Of a stretch of DNA of 64,000 bases, positions 48,385-58,441 are shown one piece after another (positions within the stretch are counted from its first letter, which is position 1; each line of letters begins with the position of its first letter). The translations under genes and the position numbers were made by a program. Location: assembly GCA_039920745.1 (NCBI GenBank), contig JBDSDD010000061.1:8715-72714 (forward strand). The letters are read 5' to 3'. The notes under the pieces were generated by a model. It did no database searches, was not told where the DNA came from, and saw nothing but the letters and a program-made list of their open reading frames with translations. The stretch comes from Scleromatobacter sp039920745 (lineage in GTDB: Bacteria; Pseudomonadota; Gammaproteobacteria; Burkholderiales; Burkholderiaceae_C).

Positions 48385-48388
48385 ATGA
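48323..48388 (+). CDS. mini-ORF 2 in the gspL-gspM junction (21 residues)
   Basis: The second repeat unit encodes 21 residues starting MSDARPPAGARS and ending STKGFK, with its TGA overlapping the gspM ATG (ATGA). The frame is conserved with mini-ORF 1 despite base differences. Same caveats as mini-ORF 1. Confidence 0.5.
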   Translation: MSDARPPAGARSAVRSTKGFK

Positions 48389-48876
48389 GCGCCATCACCG
48401 ACACCCGCGACCAACTCCAGGCCCGCTACGCCAAGCTCGACGCGCGCGAACGCCAGATGGTCATCCTCATCGGCGGCGCCCTCGCCTTCCTGATCGTCTG
48501 GCTGATCTTCGTGCGCCCGGCCTGGAAGACGCTGGACGACGCCCCGGGGCTGCGCGCCCAGGCCGACGCCCAGTTGCTGCAGATGCAGGCCCTCTCCATC
48601 GAGGCCAAGACGCTGCGCGCGCTGCCACCGGTGCCGCAATCGGTGGCCGAGCAGGTGCTGAAGGCGGCCACCGACGAACTCGGTGGCAAGGCCAAGCTCT
48701 CGGTGCAGAACGACCGCGCGATCCTGTCGGTCACCGGCGTCAACGGCGAAGAGATTCGCAAGTGGTTGATCCAGGCCCGCGGCGGCGCGCGGGCGCGCCC
48801 GATCGAGGCGACGCTGACGCGCGCGGGCGAGGGCTACAACGGCACGCTGATCGTCGCGATCGGCTCCCAGCAGTAA
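48385..48876 (+). CDS. gspM: type II secretion platform protein GspM
   Basis: A 163-residue bitopic protein. After a short cytoplasmic start (ARYAKLDARERQMV) a membrane segment lies at about residues 25-44 (VILIGGALAFLIVWLIFVRP), followed by a small periplasmic ferredoxin-like domain that pairs with GspL. The start ATG overlaps the stop of a mini-ORF, so its translation is probably coupled to upstream reading. Confidence 0.9.
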   Translation: MSAITDTRDQLQARYAKLDARERQMVILIGGALAFLIVWLIFVRPAWKTLDDAPGLRAQADAQLLQMQALSIEAKTLRALPPVPQSVAEQVLKAATDELGGKAKLSVQNDRAILSVTGVNGEEIRKWLIQARGGARARPIEATLTRAGEGYNGTLIVAIGSQQ

Positions 48877-48916
48877 TGTCGCCGGCCATGTCCATTATTT
48901 CCGCGGGGTGCCAGGC

Positions 48917-49900
48917 ATGAGCGTCATCCGCCTGCGGCCGGGCAAGGCGCCACGCGGTTTCGCGCCGTCGAGGTTCCTGAAGTCCCCCGAGGAAGGCCAG
49001 GTTCGCCTGCTGCGGCGCCAGCGCGGGCTGGCCATGGTCGGCGCGGCCATCGGCCTGGTCGTGGGTGTCGTCGTCTCGCTGCCGGCCAGCCTGCTCGCCA
49101 ACGCCGTGGCCAGCGCCACCAACGACCAGTTCCTGCTGGCCGAGGCCGAGGGCACAGTCTGGAGCGGCAGCGCGATCACGGTGCTGACCGGCGGCGCGGG
49201 CAGCCACGACGCCTCGGTGCTGCCGACGCGCCTCGAATGGAAGCTGCGCCCGAGCTGGAACGGCGTGTCGCTGCACCTGACCCAGGACTGCTGCCTGGCG
49301 CACGGCATGGATCTGCGCGTCAGCCGCACGCTCGACGCCTGGCAGGTCAACATCGTCGGTCCCGACGAGCGCGACCAGCCGCAGCCTGCCAATGAAAAGA
49401 CAAAGCCCGGCGGCGGCGGTGCCGACTCCGCCGCGCTGGCCACGGCCACGCCGCTGGGCCAATGGCCGATGGGCTGGCTCGAGGGCCGCGGCTTTCCGTG
49501 GAACACGATCCATCCGGGCGGCGTGCTCACGCTCAGCACCCACAATCTGTCTTTCGCGCTCAAGGGTGGCCACTGGAGCACACTGGGCAGCGCGCAAGTG
49601 GAGATCCGCCAGGCCTCGTCGCGCCTGACCACGCTCGACTCGCTGGGCACCTACCGCGTGCTGATCCAGCCGGATCCGAGCACGCAGATCCGTCCGGGCG
49701 ACGGCGCGACGCGCGCGCTGGTGTGGATCTCGACGCTCGAGGGCGCGCTGCTGATCGACGGCCGCGGCCTGATCGGCGCCACGGGCGTGCGCATCCGCGC
49801 GGAGGCGCACGCGGCCGCCGGCGCCGAGGCTGCCTTGAACAACTTGCTCAATCTCATTGGACGCCGCAACGGTGCGTCGTCCGCCATCTCGATCGGGTGA
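48917..49900 (+). CDS. gspN: type II secretion protein GspN
   Basis: A protein of about 327 residues with one N-terminal membrane segment (about residues 37-57) and a beta-rich periplasmic body containing GTVWSGSA and the closing RAEAHAAAGAEAALNNLLNLIGRR region, as in GspN. GspN is an accessory subunit that is absent from many systems. The ATG at 48917 is preferred; a GTG three codons upstream is in frame. The end overlaps the region just before gspD. Confidence 0.88.
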   Translation: MSVIRLRPGKAPRGFAPSRFLKSPEEGQVRLLRRQRGLAMVGAAIGLVVGVVVSLPASLLANAVASATNDQFLLAEAEGTVWSGSAITVLTGGAGSHDASVLPTRLEWKLRPSWNGVSLHLTQDCCLAHGMDLRVSRTLDAWQVNIVGPDERDQPQPANEKTKPGGGGADSAALATATPLGQWPMGWLEGRGFPWNTIHPGGVLTLSTHNLSFALKGGHWSTLGSAQVEIRQASSRLTTLDSLGTYRVLIQPDPSTQIRPGDGATRALVWISTLEGALLIDGRGLIGATGVRIRAEAHAAAGAEAALNNLLNLIGRRNGASSAISIG

Positions 49901-49902
49901 TC

Positions 49903-52227
49903 ATGGAACGACTTTCTAAACCTCTCCAACGCCTGCACGCGACGTCGATCGCGATCGCCCTGTTCGCCACATCCGTCGCCCCGATTGCCCAGGCTGCTGC
50001 GCGCAAGGGCGCGACCGCGCCCGCCGACGCGACGAGTGCCGACGACGCCGCCGTGCCCACCGGGCGCGCCCGCGCAACGCCGGTGACGCTGAACTTCGTC
50101 AACGCCGACATCGAGGCTGTCTCGCGCGCCATCGGCGCCATGCTCAATCGCGACATCCTGGTCGACCCGCGCGTCAAGGGCAACATCACCGTCTACAACG
50201 ACAAGCCGCAGCCGCTCGGCGAGGCCTATCGCAACTACCTGTCGGCGCTGCGCGGCCTGGGCTTCACGGTGGTGGAGTCGGGCGGCTTCCTCAAGGTGGT
50301 GCCCGAGGCCGACGCGAAGCTGCAGACCAGCACGGTCTCGGTGGGCGCGCCCACGCAACGCGGCGACGTCGTGCTGACGCAGATCTTCAAGCTCAACTAC
50401 GAGAACCCGAACAACCTGGTGGCCGTGCTGCGCCCGCTGATCACCGCCAACAACACGATCAACGCGAGCCCGGGCAACAACTCGCTGGTCATCACCGACT
50501 ACGCGGACAACCTGCAGCGACTGGGCAAGATCATCTCCGCGCTCGACCAGCCCGCCGGGGGCGAGCTGCAGGTCGTGCCGCTGAAGAACGCCGTCGCGGC
50601 CGACGTCGTGCAGACCGTGCAGAAGCTGATCGATGGCTCCAACACGGCCGTGCCGGGCGTGCCAGGCCAGGGCGGCGCAACCTCGGTGATCGTCGAGAAC
50701 CGCACCAACTCGCTGATCGTGCGCTCGTCGAGCCAGTCGCGCATGGCCGCGGCGCTGTCCATCATCGAGAAGCTCGACCAGCCCACGCCCAACGGCGGCC
50801 CGGCCGGCAATATCTGGGTGGTCTACCTGAAGAACGCCGACGCCGTGAAGATGGCCGAACTGCTGCGCGCGGCGATCTCGGCCGGTGGCGCCGGCAATGG
50901 CGGCGGGGGCCCGTCGGGCGGCACCGGCGGCTCGCCGACCTCCGAAGGCCGCACCACGGTCACGCAGAACCCGAACGCCCCGTCCGGCACGTCCGGCACC
51001 GCGGGTGGCGCGTCGGCGCAGTCGACCACGCCGGTCGCCGCCTCGGCCCGTCCGTCCACCGGCGGGCAGGTGCAGGCGGACCCGGCTACCAACTCGCTGA
51101 TCATCACGGCTTCCGAGCCGGTTTATCGCCAGATGCGCCAGGTCATCGACCAGCTGGACGTGCGCCGGGCACAGGTCTACGTCGAGGCGCTGATGATCAC
51201 CGTCGATGCCACCAAGGCGGCCGACATCGGCTTCCAGTGGCAAGGCCTGCTGGGCGCCGGCGGCAATTCGTACGTCGGCGGCGGCACCAACTTCGGCTCC
51301 ACCGGCAACCTGCTCAACACCGCCGTGGCCGCCGGCCAACTGGGCTCGGGCACGGCCACGGTCAGTGCTTCGGCCACCACCACGCCCGCGAGCATCCTGG
51401 GCAGCGGCCTGAACCTGGGCTGGGTGCCCAAGATCAACGGTATCTACACGCTGGCCGCGCTGGCCCACTTCCTCGAGACGAACGCGGGCGGCAACGTGCT
51501 GTCGACGCCCAACCTCATCGCGATGGACAACGAAGAGGCCAAGATCGTCGTCGGCCAGAACATCCCGCTGGTCACCGGCAGCTTCACCAACACCGGCAGC
51601 GGCGGCGGCAGCAGCGTCAACCCGTTCCAGACGGTGGAGCGCCAGGACGTGGGCATCACGCTGCGCATCAAGAGCCAGGTCGGCGAGAACGGCACCGTGC
51701 GCATGACGATCTACGAAGAAAACTCGTCGGTCAGCCTGACGAGCGACCAGACCACCAACAAGACCTCGGTCGAGACCTTCGTCACCGTGGACGACGGCGC
51801 CATGATCGCGCTGGGCGGCCTGATCAAGGACGAGTTCACCGACACCAGCTCGGGCGTGCCGCTGCTGCAGAGCATTCCGATCCTGGGCAACCTGTTCAAG
51901 AGCCAGAACAGGACACACAAGAAGAGCAACCTGATGCTGTTCCTGCGCCCGATCGTGATCCGCACGCAGGCCGACGCCGACAAGCTCACCATCAATCGCT
52001 ACGACGCGATCCGCGCGCAGCAGCAGAGCGCGCATCCGGACGACGGCCTGGTGATGCGCGTCAACGACTCGCCCGTCGTGCCGCCACTGCGCCCCGACAC
52101 GCGCCTCACGCCGGGCCCGCTGCCGGAGCAGCCTTCGGGCTCGATCAAGCTGATCGATGCGCAGCCGCTGCCGGACCTGCGCACGTCGCCCCCGGTCTCG
52201 CCGGTGCCGTCCGCGCCGGCCAAATAA
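49903..52227 (+). CDS. gspD: type II secretion secretin GspD
   Basis: A 774-residue outer-membrane secretin with a signal peptide (cleaved near AQA, about 31). N0 (about 60-130), N1-N3 KH-like repeats (VVPLKNAVAADVVQTVQKL; VVYLKNADAVKMAELL) and the secretin core (about 430-690: VPKINGIYTLAALAHFLE, VGQNIPLVTGSF, VERQDVGITLRIK, GVPLLQSIPILGNLFKS) are in order. The N3 domain carries a long Gly/Ser/Thr-rich insertion (about residues 328-385). A Pro-rich S-domain-like tail ends the protein. The ATG lies 2 bp after the gspN stop. Confidence 0.96.
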   Translation: MERLSKPLQRLHATSIAIALFATSVAPIAQAAARKGATAPADATSADDAAVPTGRARATPVTLNFVNADIEAVSRAIGAMLNRDILVDPRVKGNITVYNDKPQPLGEAYRNYLSALRGLGFTVVESGGFLKVVPEADAKLQTSTVSVGAPTQRGDVVLTQIFKLNYENPNNLVAVLRPLITANNTINASPGNNSLVITDYADNLQRLGKIISALDQPAGGELQVVPLKNAVAADVVQTVQKLIDGSNTAVPGVPGQGGATSVIVENRTNSLIVRSSSQSRMAAALSIIEKLDQPTPNGGPAGNIWVVYLKNADAVKMAELLRAAISAGGAGNGGGGPSGGTGGSPTSEGRTTVTQNPNAPSGTSGTAGGASAQSTTPVAASARPSTGGQVQADPATNSLIITASEPVYRQMRQVIDQLDVRRAQVYVEALMITVDATKAADIGFQWQGLLGAGGNSYVGGGTNFGSTGNLLNTAVAAGQLGSGTATVSASATTTPASILGSGLNLGWVPKINGIYTLAALAHFLETNAGGNVLSTPNLIAMDNEEAKIVVGQNIPLVTGSFTNTGSGGGSSVNPFQTVERQDVGITLRIKSQVGENGTVRMTIYEENSSVSLTSDQTTNKTSVETFVTVDDGAMIALGGLIKDEFTDTSSGVPLLQSIPILGNLFKSQNRTHKKSNLMLFLRPIVIRTQADADKLTINRYDAIRAQQQSAHPDDGLVMRVNDSPVVPPLRPDTRLTPGPLPEQPSGSIKLIDAQPLPDLRTSPPVSPVPSAPAK

Positions 52228-52245
52228 GCGCGAAGCGAGATCATC

Positions 52246-53667
52246 ATGGGCGCCCGCCATCCCCTGCCCTACGCCTGGGCCAAGACATATTCGGTGCTGA
52301 TCGAGGACGACGGCCGCGAGCGCGTGCTGCACGTCAGCGAAGGCACCTCGCGCACCGCGTTGGCCGAGGTGCTGCGCCTGCACGCCGTGGACCGCATCGA
52401 ACGCGAGGCTCCGGCCGCGCTGCAGACGCGCATCGCGCAGGCCTATTCGGGTGGCCAGGGCAGCGCCGCGTCGGTGGTGGGCGAGGTCGAAAGCGCCGTC
52501 GACCTGTCGCGCATGATGCAGGAGCTGCCGGCGGTCGAAGACCTGCTGGAGGCCTCCAACGACGCCCCGATCATCCGCATGCTCAACGCGTTGCTGACGC
52601 AGGCGGCCAAGGACGGCGCGAGCGACATCCACATCGAGCCCTACGAACGCAGCTCCAGCGTGCGCTTTCGCGTCGACGGCACGCTGCGCGAGGTGGTGCA
52701 ACCCAACAAGGCGCTGCACGCCGCGCTGATCTCGCGCCTGAAGATCATGGCCGAGTTGGACATCTCCGAAAAGCGCCTGCCGCAGGACGGCCGCATCTCG
52801 CTGCGCATCGGCGGCCGTGCGATCGACGTGCGCGTCTCGACGCTGCCGTCCGCGCACGGCGAACGCGCGGTGCTGCGCCTGCTGGACAAGGGCGAACAGA
52901 AGTTCAGCCTCGAATCCCTCGGCATGGACGGCGAGGTGCTGGAACAGTTCCACCGCCTCGTGCAGCAGCCGCACGGCATCGTGCTGGTGACCGGCCCCAC
53001 CGGTTCGGGCAAGACCACCACGCTGTACGCGTCGCTGACCCGCCTGGACACGCGCACCTCCAACGTGCTGACCGTGGAAGACCCGGTCGAATACGAGCTG
53101 CCCGGCATCGGCCAGACGCAGGTCAACCCGAAGATCGACCTGACCTTCGCGAAGGCGCTGCGCGCGATCCTGCGCCAGGATCCCGACGTCGTGATGATCG
53201 GCGAGATCCGCGACTTCGAGACCGCCCAGATCGCCATCCAGGCCTCGCTGACGGGCCACCTCGTGCTGGCCACCGTCCACACCAATGACGCGCCGTCCAC
53301 GGTCGCCCGATTGATCGACATGGGTGTCGAGCCCTTCCTGCTCAGCTCGTCATTGCTCGGCGTGCTGGCACAACGCCTCGTGCGCAAGCTGTGCGAGTAC
53401 TGCAAGCGCGAGGACGAGCACCATCGCTGGCATCCGGTGGGCTGCGAGCATTGCGTCAACTCCGGCTACAAGGGCCGCACCGGCGTGTACGAGCTGATGG
53501 TGGTGGACGAGGCGGTGCAGGGGCTGATCCACGGCCGCGCATCGGAACACGACCTGATCAAGGCCTCCATCGCCAACGGCATGCGCTCGATGCGCGAGGA
53601 CGGTGAGCGCCTGGTGGCCGATGGCATCACGTCGCTCGAAGAAGTCGTGCGCGTGACGCGAGACTGA
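52246..53667 (+). CDS. gspE: type II secretion ATPase GspE
   Basis: A 473-residue cytoplasmic secretion ATPase that powers pseudopilus growth. It has Walker A GPTGSGKTTT (from about residue 250), an Asp box (LTVEDPVEYELPGIGQTQVN), Walker B VVMIGEIRD, a His box (GHLVLATVHTNDA) and a tetracysteine zinc motif CEYC...CEHC (about 384-406). The N1E region that docks GspL is short. It starts 18 bp after gspD with GCGAAGCGAG upstream. It is followed by a short mini-ORF before gspF. Confidence 0.97.
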   Translation: MGARHPLPYAWAKTYSVLIEDDGRERVLHVSEGTSRTALAEVLRLHAVDRIEREAPAALQTRIAQAYSGGQGSAASVVGEVESAVDLSRMMQELPAVEDLLEASNDAPIIRMLNALLTQAAKDGASDIHIEPYERSSSVRFRVDGTLREVVQPNKALHAALISRLKIMAELDISEKRLPQDGRISLRIGGRAIDVRVSTLPSAHGERAVLRLLDKGEQKFSLESLGMDGEVLEQFHRLVQQPHGIVLVTGPTGSGKTTTLYASLTRLDTRTSNVLTVEDPVEYELPGIGQTQVNPKIDLTFAKALRAILRQDPDVVMIGEIRDFETAQIAIQASLTGHLVLATVHTNDAPSTVARLIDMGVEPFLLSSSLLGVLAQRLVRKLCEYCKREDEHHRWHPVGCEHCVNSGYKGRTGVYELMVVDEAVQGLIHGRASEHDLIKASIANGMRSMREDGERLVADGITSLEEVVRVTRD

Positions 53668-53668
53668 G

Positions 53669-53725
53669 ATGACCTCCACGCTCGCTCCGTGCGCTGCCGC
53701 GTCGGCGCGGTCCGGCGCCGGCTGA
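53669..53725 (+). CDS. mini-ORF between gspE and gspF (18 residues)
   Basis: One base after the gspE stop an ATG opens an 18-codon frame (MTSTLAPCAAASARSGAG) that stops 24 nt before the gspF start. Its CACGCTCGCTCCGTGCGCTGCC segment resembles the start of the dispersed repeat at 40304. It is probably a repeat relic rather than a functional peptide. Confidence 0.25.
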   Translation: MTSTLAPCAAASARSGAG

Positions 53726-53749
53726 GGCCGCGTTGCTCGAAACAATCAC

Positions 53750-54967
53750 ATGCCCGCCTACAAATACGAAGCGCTAGACGCCAACGGCAAGTCGTCCACC
53801 GGCATCGTCGAGGCCGAGACGGTCAAGGCCGCGCGCTCGCACCTGCGCGGGCTGCAACTGGTGCCGCTCGGCCTGACGCCGGTCGCCGTCACCGAGAGTG
53901 GCGGCGCCAAGCGCAACCTGTTCACGCCCAGGACGTTCTCGTCGTCGGGCCTGGCGGTCTGGACGCGCCAGCTCGCTGGGCTGGTGGGCGCAGGCCTGCC
54001 GCTGGAGCGTGCGCTCACCGCGCTGGCCGACGAGGCCGAGGAACAGCGCCAGCGCGACCTGATCGCCCACCTGCGCAGTGAAGTCAACGGCGGCGCGCCG
54101 TTCGCGCGCGCGCTCGCCAGCGTGCCGCGCGAGTTCGACGACGTCTACCGCGCCGTCGTGGCGGCGGGCGAGCAGAGCGGCGCCCTGGGTCGCGTGCTCG
54201 AACGCCTGGCCGACGACCTGGAAGAGCGCCAGGCGCTCAAGGGCAAGCTGATCGGTGCGGCGCTGTACCCCGCCATCGTGTCGGTGATCGCCGTGTTCAT
54301 CGTCGGCTTTCTCGTCACCTACGTCGTGCCGCAAGTGGCCTCGGTGTTCACGAGCGGCAAGCACGCGCTGCCCTTCCTCACCGAGATGATGCTGGCGATC
54401 AGCGCGTTCGTGCGCCAGTGGGGCCTGCTGATGGCGGCTCTGATCACCGCAGGCGCGTTCCTGTTCAGCGCAGCGCTGCGCCAGCCGGCGTTCCGGCTGC
54501 GCTTCGACGCCACCGTGCTCAACCTGCCATTGGTCGGCCGCCTCATGCGCGGCTACAACGCGGCGCGTTTCGCGGGCACGCTCGCAATGCTGGCGGGCGC
54601 CGGCGTGCCGATCCTGAAAGCGCTGCAGGCGGCCTCGGAAACGCTGAGCAATCACGCGATGCGCGCGGACGCGATGGAGGCCCTGGTGCAGGTGCGCGAA
54701 GGCGCACCGCTGGCGTCGGCCCTGGCGGCGCACAAGCGCTTCCCGGGACTGCTGGCCATGTTCGCCCGGCTGGGCGAGCAGACGGGCCAGTTGCCGGTGA
54801 TGCTCGAGCGCGCGGCACGCCAGCTGAGCAACGAAGTGCAGCGCCGCGCGTTCGCGCTGGCCACGTTGCTGGAGCCGTTGCTGATTGTCGGCATGGGCGG
54901 CGTCGTGATGCTGATCGTGCTGTCGGTGCTGCTGCCGATCATCCAGCTGAACTCGTTCGTCAAGTAA
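53750..54967 (+). CDS. gspF: type II secretion platform protein GspF
   Basis: A 405-residue polytopic inner-membrane platform protein. It has an N-terminal YKYEALDANGKSSTGIVEAE segment, then two duplicated GspF domains (about 70-195 and 273-395) with three membrane segments. The conserved TRQLAGLVGAGLPLERAL and the closing PLLIVGMGGVVMLIVLSVLLPIIQLN are standard. It is the last gene of the cluster; no prepilin peptidase (gspO) gene follows. Confidence 0.96.
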   Translation: MPAYKYEALDANGKSSTGIVEAETVKAARSHLRGLQLVPLGLTPVAVTESGGAKRNLFTPRTFSSSGLAVWTRQLAGLVGAGLPLERALTALADEAEEQRQRDLIAHLRSEVNGGAPFARALASVPREFDDVYRAVVAAGEQSGALGRVLERLADDLEERQALKGKLIGAALYPAIVSVIAVFIVGFLVTYVVPQVASVFTSGKHALPFLTEMMLAISAFVRQWGLLMAALITAGAFLFSAALRQPAFRLRFDATVLNLPLVGRLMRGYNAARFAGTLAMLAGAGVPILKALQAASETLSNHAMRADAMEALVQVREGAPLASALAAHKRFPGLLAMFARLGEQTGQLPVMLERAARQLSNEVQRRAFALATLLEPLLIVGMGGVVMLIVLSVLLPIIQLNSFVK

Positions 54968-55526
54968 GCGATCGGGCCGTCGGCCTCCGGGTCGCGGCCG
55001 CGCCTTGCTGGACGCCACGCCGGATCCGCCGCGCGGGAGCGTCGGCGTGTCTTCACGCCTCCATCGATACCCGATTTCCGGTTTTGACCCGCCATCCATC
55101 GAGGAATCAGAACGCCACCGATAGTACCAGTAAGGGCACTGGACAGCACCAGAATGCGTCGCGTTTTGGTTGCCCTGAATTCGTCTTCAGGCTCGCTCGG
55201 GATCCGGTGAAATCATCCGTTTTACCTGGGCAATATGTTCAGATCCGACGATTCATCCAAATCGCCGCACACTGCCGAGTGCCACCCGAATCCGGATCGG
55301 TGAAAGTATGTACGTACTAATTTATTATTTGACATCCATACTGGTCTTGTAGTGGTTATCCAGCATGTCTGTTTCGTGACGTCGCCTTACGCTGAGCTCA
55401 GATTCGAAGGAATTTCAGGTGGCGGCGCTCCCGAAGACGCAAAACCGCGGCGACACCTTCTCTCGAATCGGATCCGGCGTCCCCTCCCTGAGACGCTCCC
55501 TGCCCGGAAAATTACGGAGAAGAACC
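54968..55526. other. upstream region of the first chitinase
   Basis: About 560 bp without a gene. The part from about 55130 to 55400 is clearly richer in A+T than its surroundings and includes a GTACGTAC palindrome (about 55313), the AATTTATTATTTGACA stretch and a direct repeat TGGTCTTG / TGGTTATC with an 11-bp period (55342-55359). The TTGACA at 55329-55334 is a plausible -35, although a matching -10 is weak. Confidence 0.45.
55329..55360 (+). promoter_or_regulatory. candidate chitinase promoter/operator
   Basis: A consensus -35 TTGACA is followed at the expected -10 distance by the direct repeat TGGT..-N-..TGGT rather than a good TATAAT, suggesting an activated or repressed promoter. A GntR- or LacI-type amino-sugar regulator would be a reasonable guess for a chitinase gene, but the site is not matched to a known motif here. 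Confidence 0.3.
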
Positions 55527-56831
55527 ATGTCAACGAACGAAACCTCGCGGCAACGCAAGCTGCAGGTGCTGGCCGCCCTGTCGGCTGCCGTTGCAGCCGC
55601 CTGCCCGGTGGCCGCGATGGCCAACCCGGCCAACTGCTCCGTGTGGAGCTCGTCGCAGGTCTACACGGCAGGCGCCATCGTCCTCGAAGCAGGCAAGACC
55701 TACGTCGCCAACTGGTGGACGCAAGGCAACGACCCCGCCACCAACAGCGGCGGCTCCGGCAGCGGGCAACCGTGGACGCTGTCCAGCGGTTGCTCGGGCA
55801 CCACCCCGCCCCCGCCGCCCACCACGCCGCCGCCGCCGCCGACGACCCCGCCGCCCCCGCCGACGACTCCCCCGCCTCCGCCGACGACCCCGCCTCCGCC
55901 GTCCACCGGCAAGGTGGTCTTCAGTCCGTACAAGGACATCACGGTCAGCATGAACTGGAACACCAACGTCATCTCGACGGCGGTGACCGGCACGCTGTCG
56001 CCGGTGCTGTCGGTGACACCCGCCAAGCTGCCGATGATCACCTGGGCCTTCGCCACGGGTGAATGCGGCAGCGAGAACTGGGGCGGGCTGTCGGCCGCCG
56101 CGGTCGCCGCGGCCAACGTGCAGACCTTCGTCAACGCCGGCAAGAAGTACGTCCTGTCCACGGGCGGCGCCGCCGGCTCGTTCACCTGCGGCAGCGATGC
56201 CGGCTTCGAGACCTTCGTCAACCGCTACGCTTCGTCCAGCCTTGCCGGCGTCGACTTCGACATCGAAGCCGGCCAGAGCCAGGCCACGGTCGACGCCCTC
56301 GTGTCACGCGTCAAGGCCTCGCAGTCCAAGCATCCGGGCCTGCGCTGGAGCTTCACCATCGCGACCGAAGGTGGCAACACCTCGCAAGCGCTGGGCAGCG
56401 CCGGCATCATGGTGATGAACTCGATCAAGTCGCACGGCCTGACGGGCTACCTCGTCAACCTGATGACGATGGACTACGGCAGCGCGATCGCGTCGAACTG
56501 CACGCTGGGCTCCAACGGCAAGTGCGACATGGCGCAGTCGGCCATCCAGGCCGCCATCGACCTGCACACCTACTACGGCACGCCGTACTCGCAGATCGAA
56601 CTGACCCCGATGATCGGCGGCAACGATGCGACGGACGAGATCTTCTCGACCGCCAACATCACCACGATGTCCAACTGGGCCAAGGCCAACGGCATCGCCG
56701 GCGTGCACTTCTGGTCGCTCGATCGCGACAAGGACTGCGCACTCGGCTACGCCTCCGCCACCTGCAACAGCTACGGCACCGCGGGCACCTGGGGCTTCAC
56801 CAACGGCTTCCTGAGCGCACTGGGCTACTGA
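55527..56831 (+). CDS. GH18 chitinase with chitin-binding domain
   Basis: A 434-residue secreted chitinase. The signal peptide ends near AAMA (about residue 32). A CBM5/12 chitin-binding module (about 35-80) has the aromatic signature YVANWWTQGNDP. A linker of repeated PPPPPTT units follows (about 92-126). The glycoside hydrolase 18 domain (about 130-434) has the catalytic motif GVDFDIE with the proton-donor Glu. The start at 55527 has GGAG about 9 nt upstream; the frame runs 36 codons further up without a signal. The T2SS locus directly upstream is the likely export route. Confidence 0.93.
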   Translation: MSTNETSRQRKLQVLAALSAAVAAACPVAAMANPANCSVWSSSQVYTAGAIVLEAGKTYVANWWTQGNDPATNSGGSGSGQPWTLSSGCSGTTPPPPPTTPPPPPTTPPPPPTTPPPPPTTPPPPSTGKVVFSPYKDITVSMNWNTNVISTAVTGTLSPVLSVTPAKLPMITWAFATGECGSENWGGLSAAAVAAANVQTFVNAGKKYVLSTGGAAGSFTCGSDAGFETFVNRYASSSLAGVDFDIEAGQSQATVDALVSRVKASQSKHPGLRWSFTIATEGGNTSQALGSAGIMVMNSIKSHGLTGYLVNLMTMDYGSAIASNCTLGSNGKCDMAQSAIQAAIDLHTYYGTPYSQIELTPMIGGNDATDEIFSTANITTMSNWAKANGIAGVHFWSLDRDKDCALGYASATCNSYGTAGTWGFTNGFLSALGY

Positions 56832-56873
56832 TCCCGCCTCGGTCATCGCGCGCTCGAGAGCGCAATGTACCGA

Positions 56874-56908
56874 GACGGCCGGGATGTCCAACAGACGTCC
56901 CGGCCGTC
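56874..56908 (+). other. intergenic hairpin between the two chitinase genes
   Basis: GACGGCCGGGATGTC and GACGTCCCGGCCGTC pair over 15 bp with a single G-T wobble and a 5-nt loop. No T-run follows. It may attenuate read-through, stabilise the upstream message or be a partial terminator. Confidence 0.65.
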
Positions 56909-56950
56909 GTCGCTTCAGGCCCTGTCGACAACCTTTCCAGGAGAAGACAC

Positions 56951-58312
<1,362 letters not shown>

Positions 58313-58346
58313 GATGAACAGACGCGATTAGACGTCGTCGGGAACT

Positions 58347-58372
58347 GGAAGGGCGCTCTCGGGCGCCCTTCC
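58347..58372 (+). terminator. hairpin after the second chitinase
   Basis: GGAAGGGCGC pairs with GCGCCCTTCC across a 6-nt loop, 34 bp after the stop codon. It is followed by TTGTTG, a weak T-run. Confidence 0.75.
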
Positions 58373-58395
58373 TTGTTGCCGAGCGCCAGAAAGCA

Positions 58396-58421
58396 AAAGG
58401 GCTCCGACAGCGGAGCCCTTT
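58396..58421. terminator. bidirectional terminator before the anti-sigma gene end
   Basis: AAAGGGCTCCG and CGGAGCCCTTT form an 11-bp stem with a 4-nt loop. On the minus strand the stem runs into TTTT, which suits the end of the anti-sigma/sigma operon 20 bp away. Confidence 0.85.
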
Positions 58422-58441
58422 CTCGTTTCAGCGGCGCGCGG

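Noticed and set aside
49651..53280. A 1209-codon minus-strand frame opposite gspN-gspD-gspE
   Set aside because: Antisense shadow; the plus strand encodes unmistakable secretin and ATPase.
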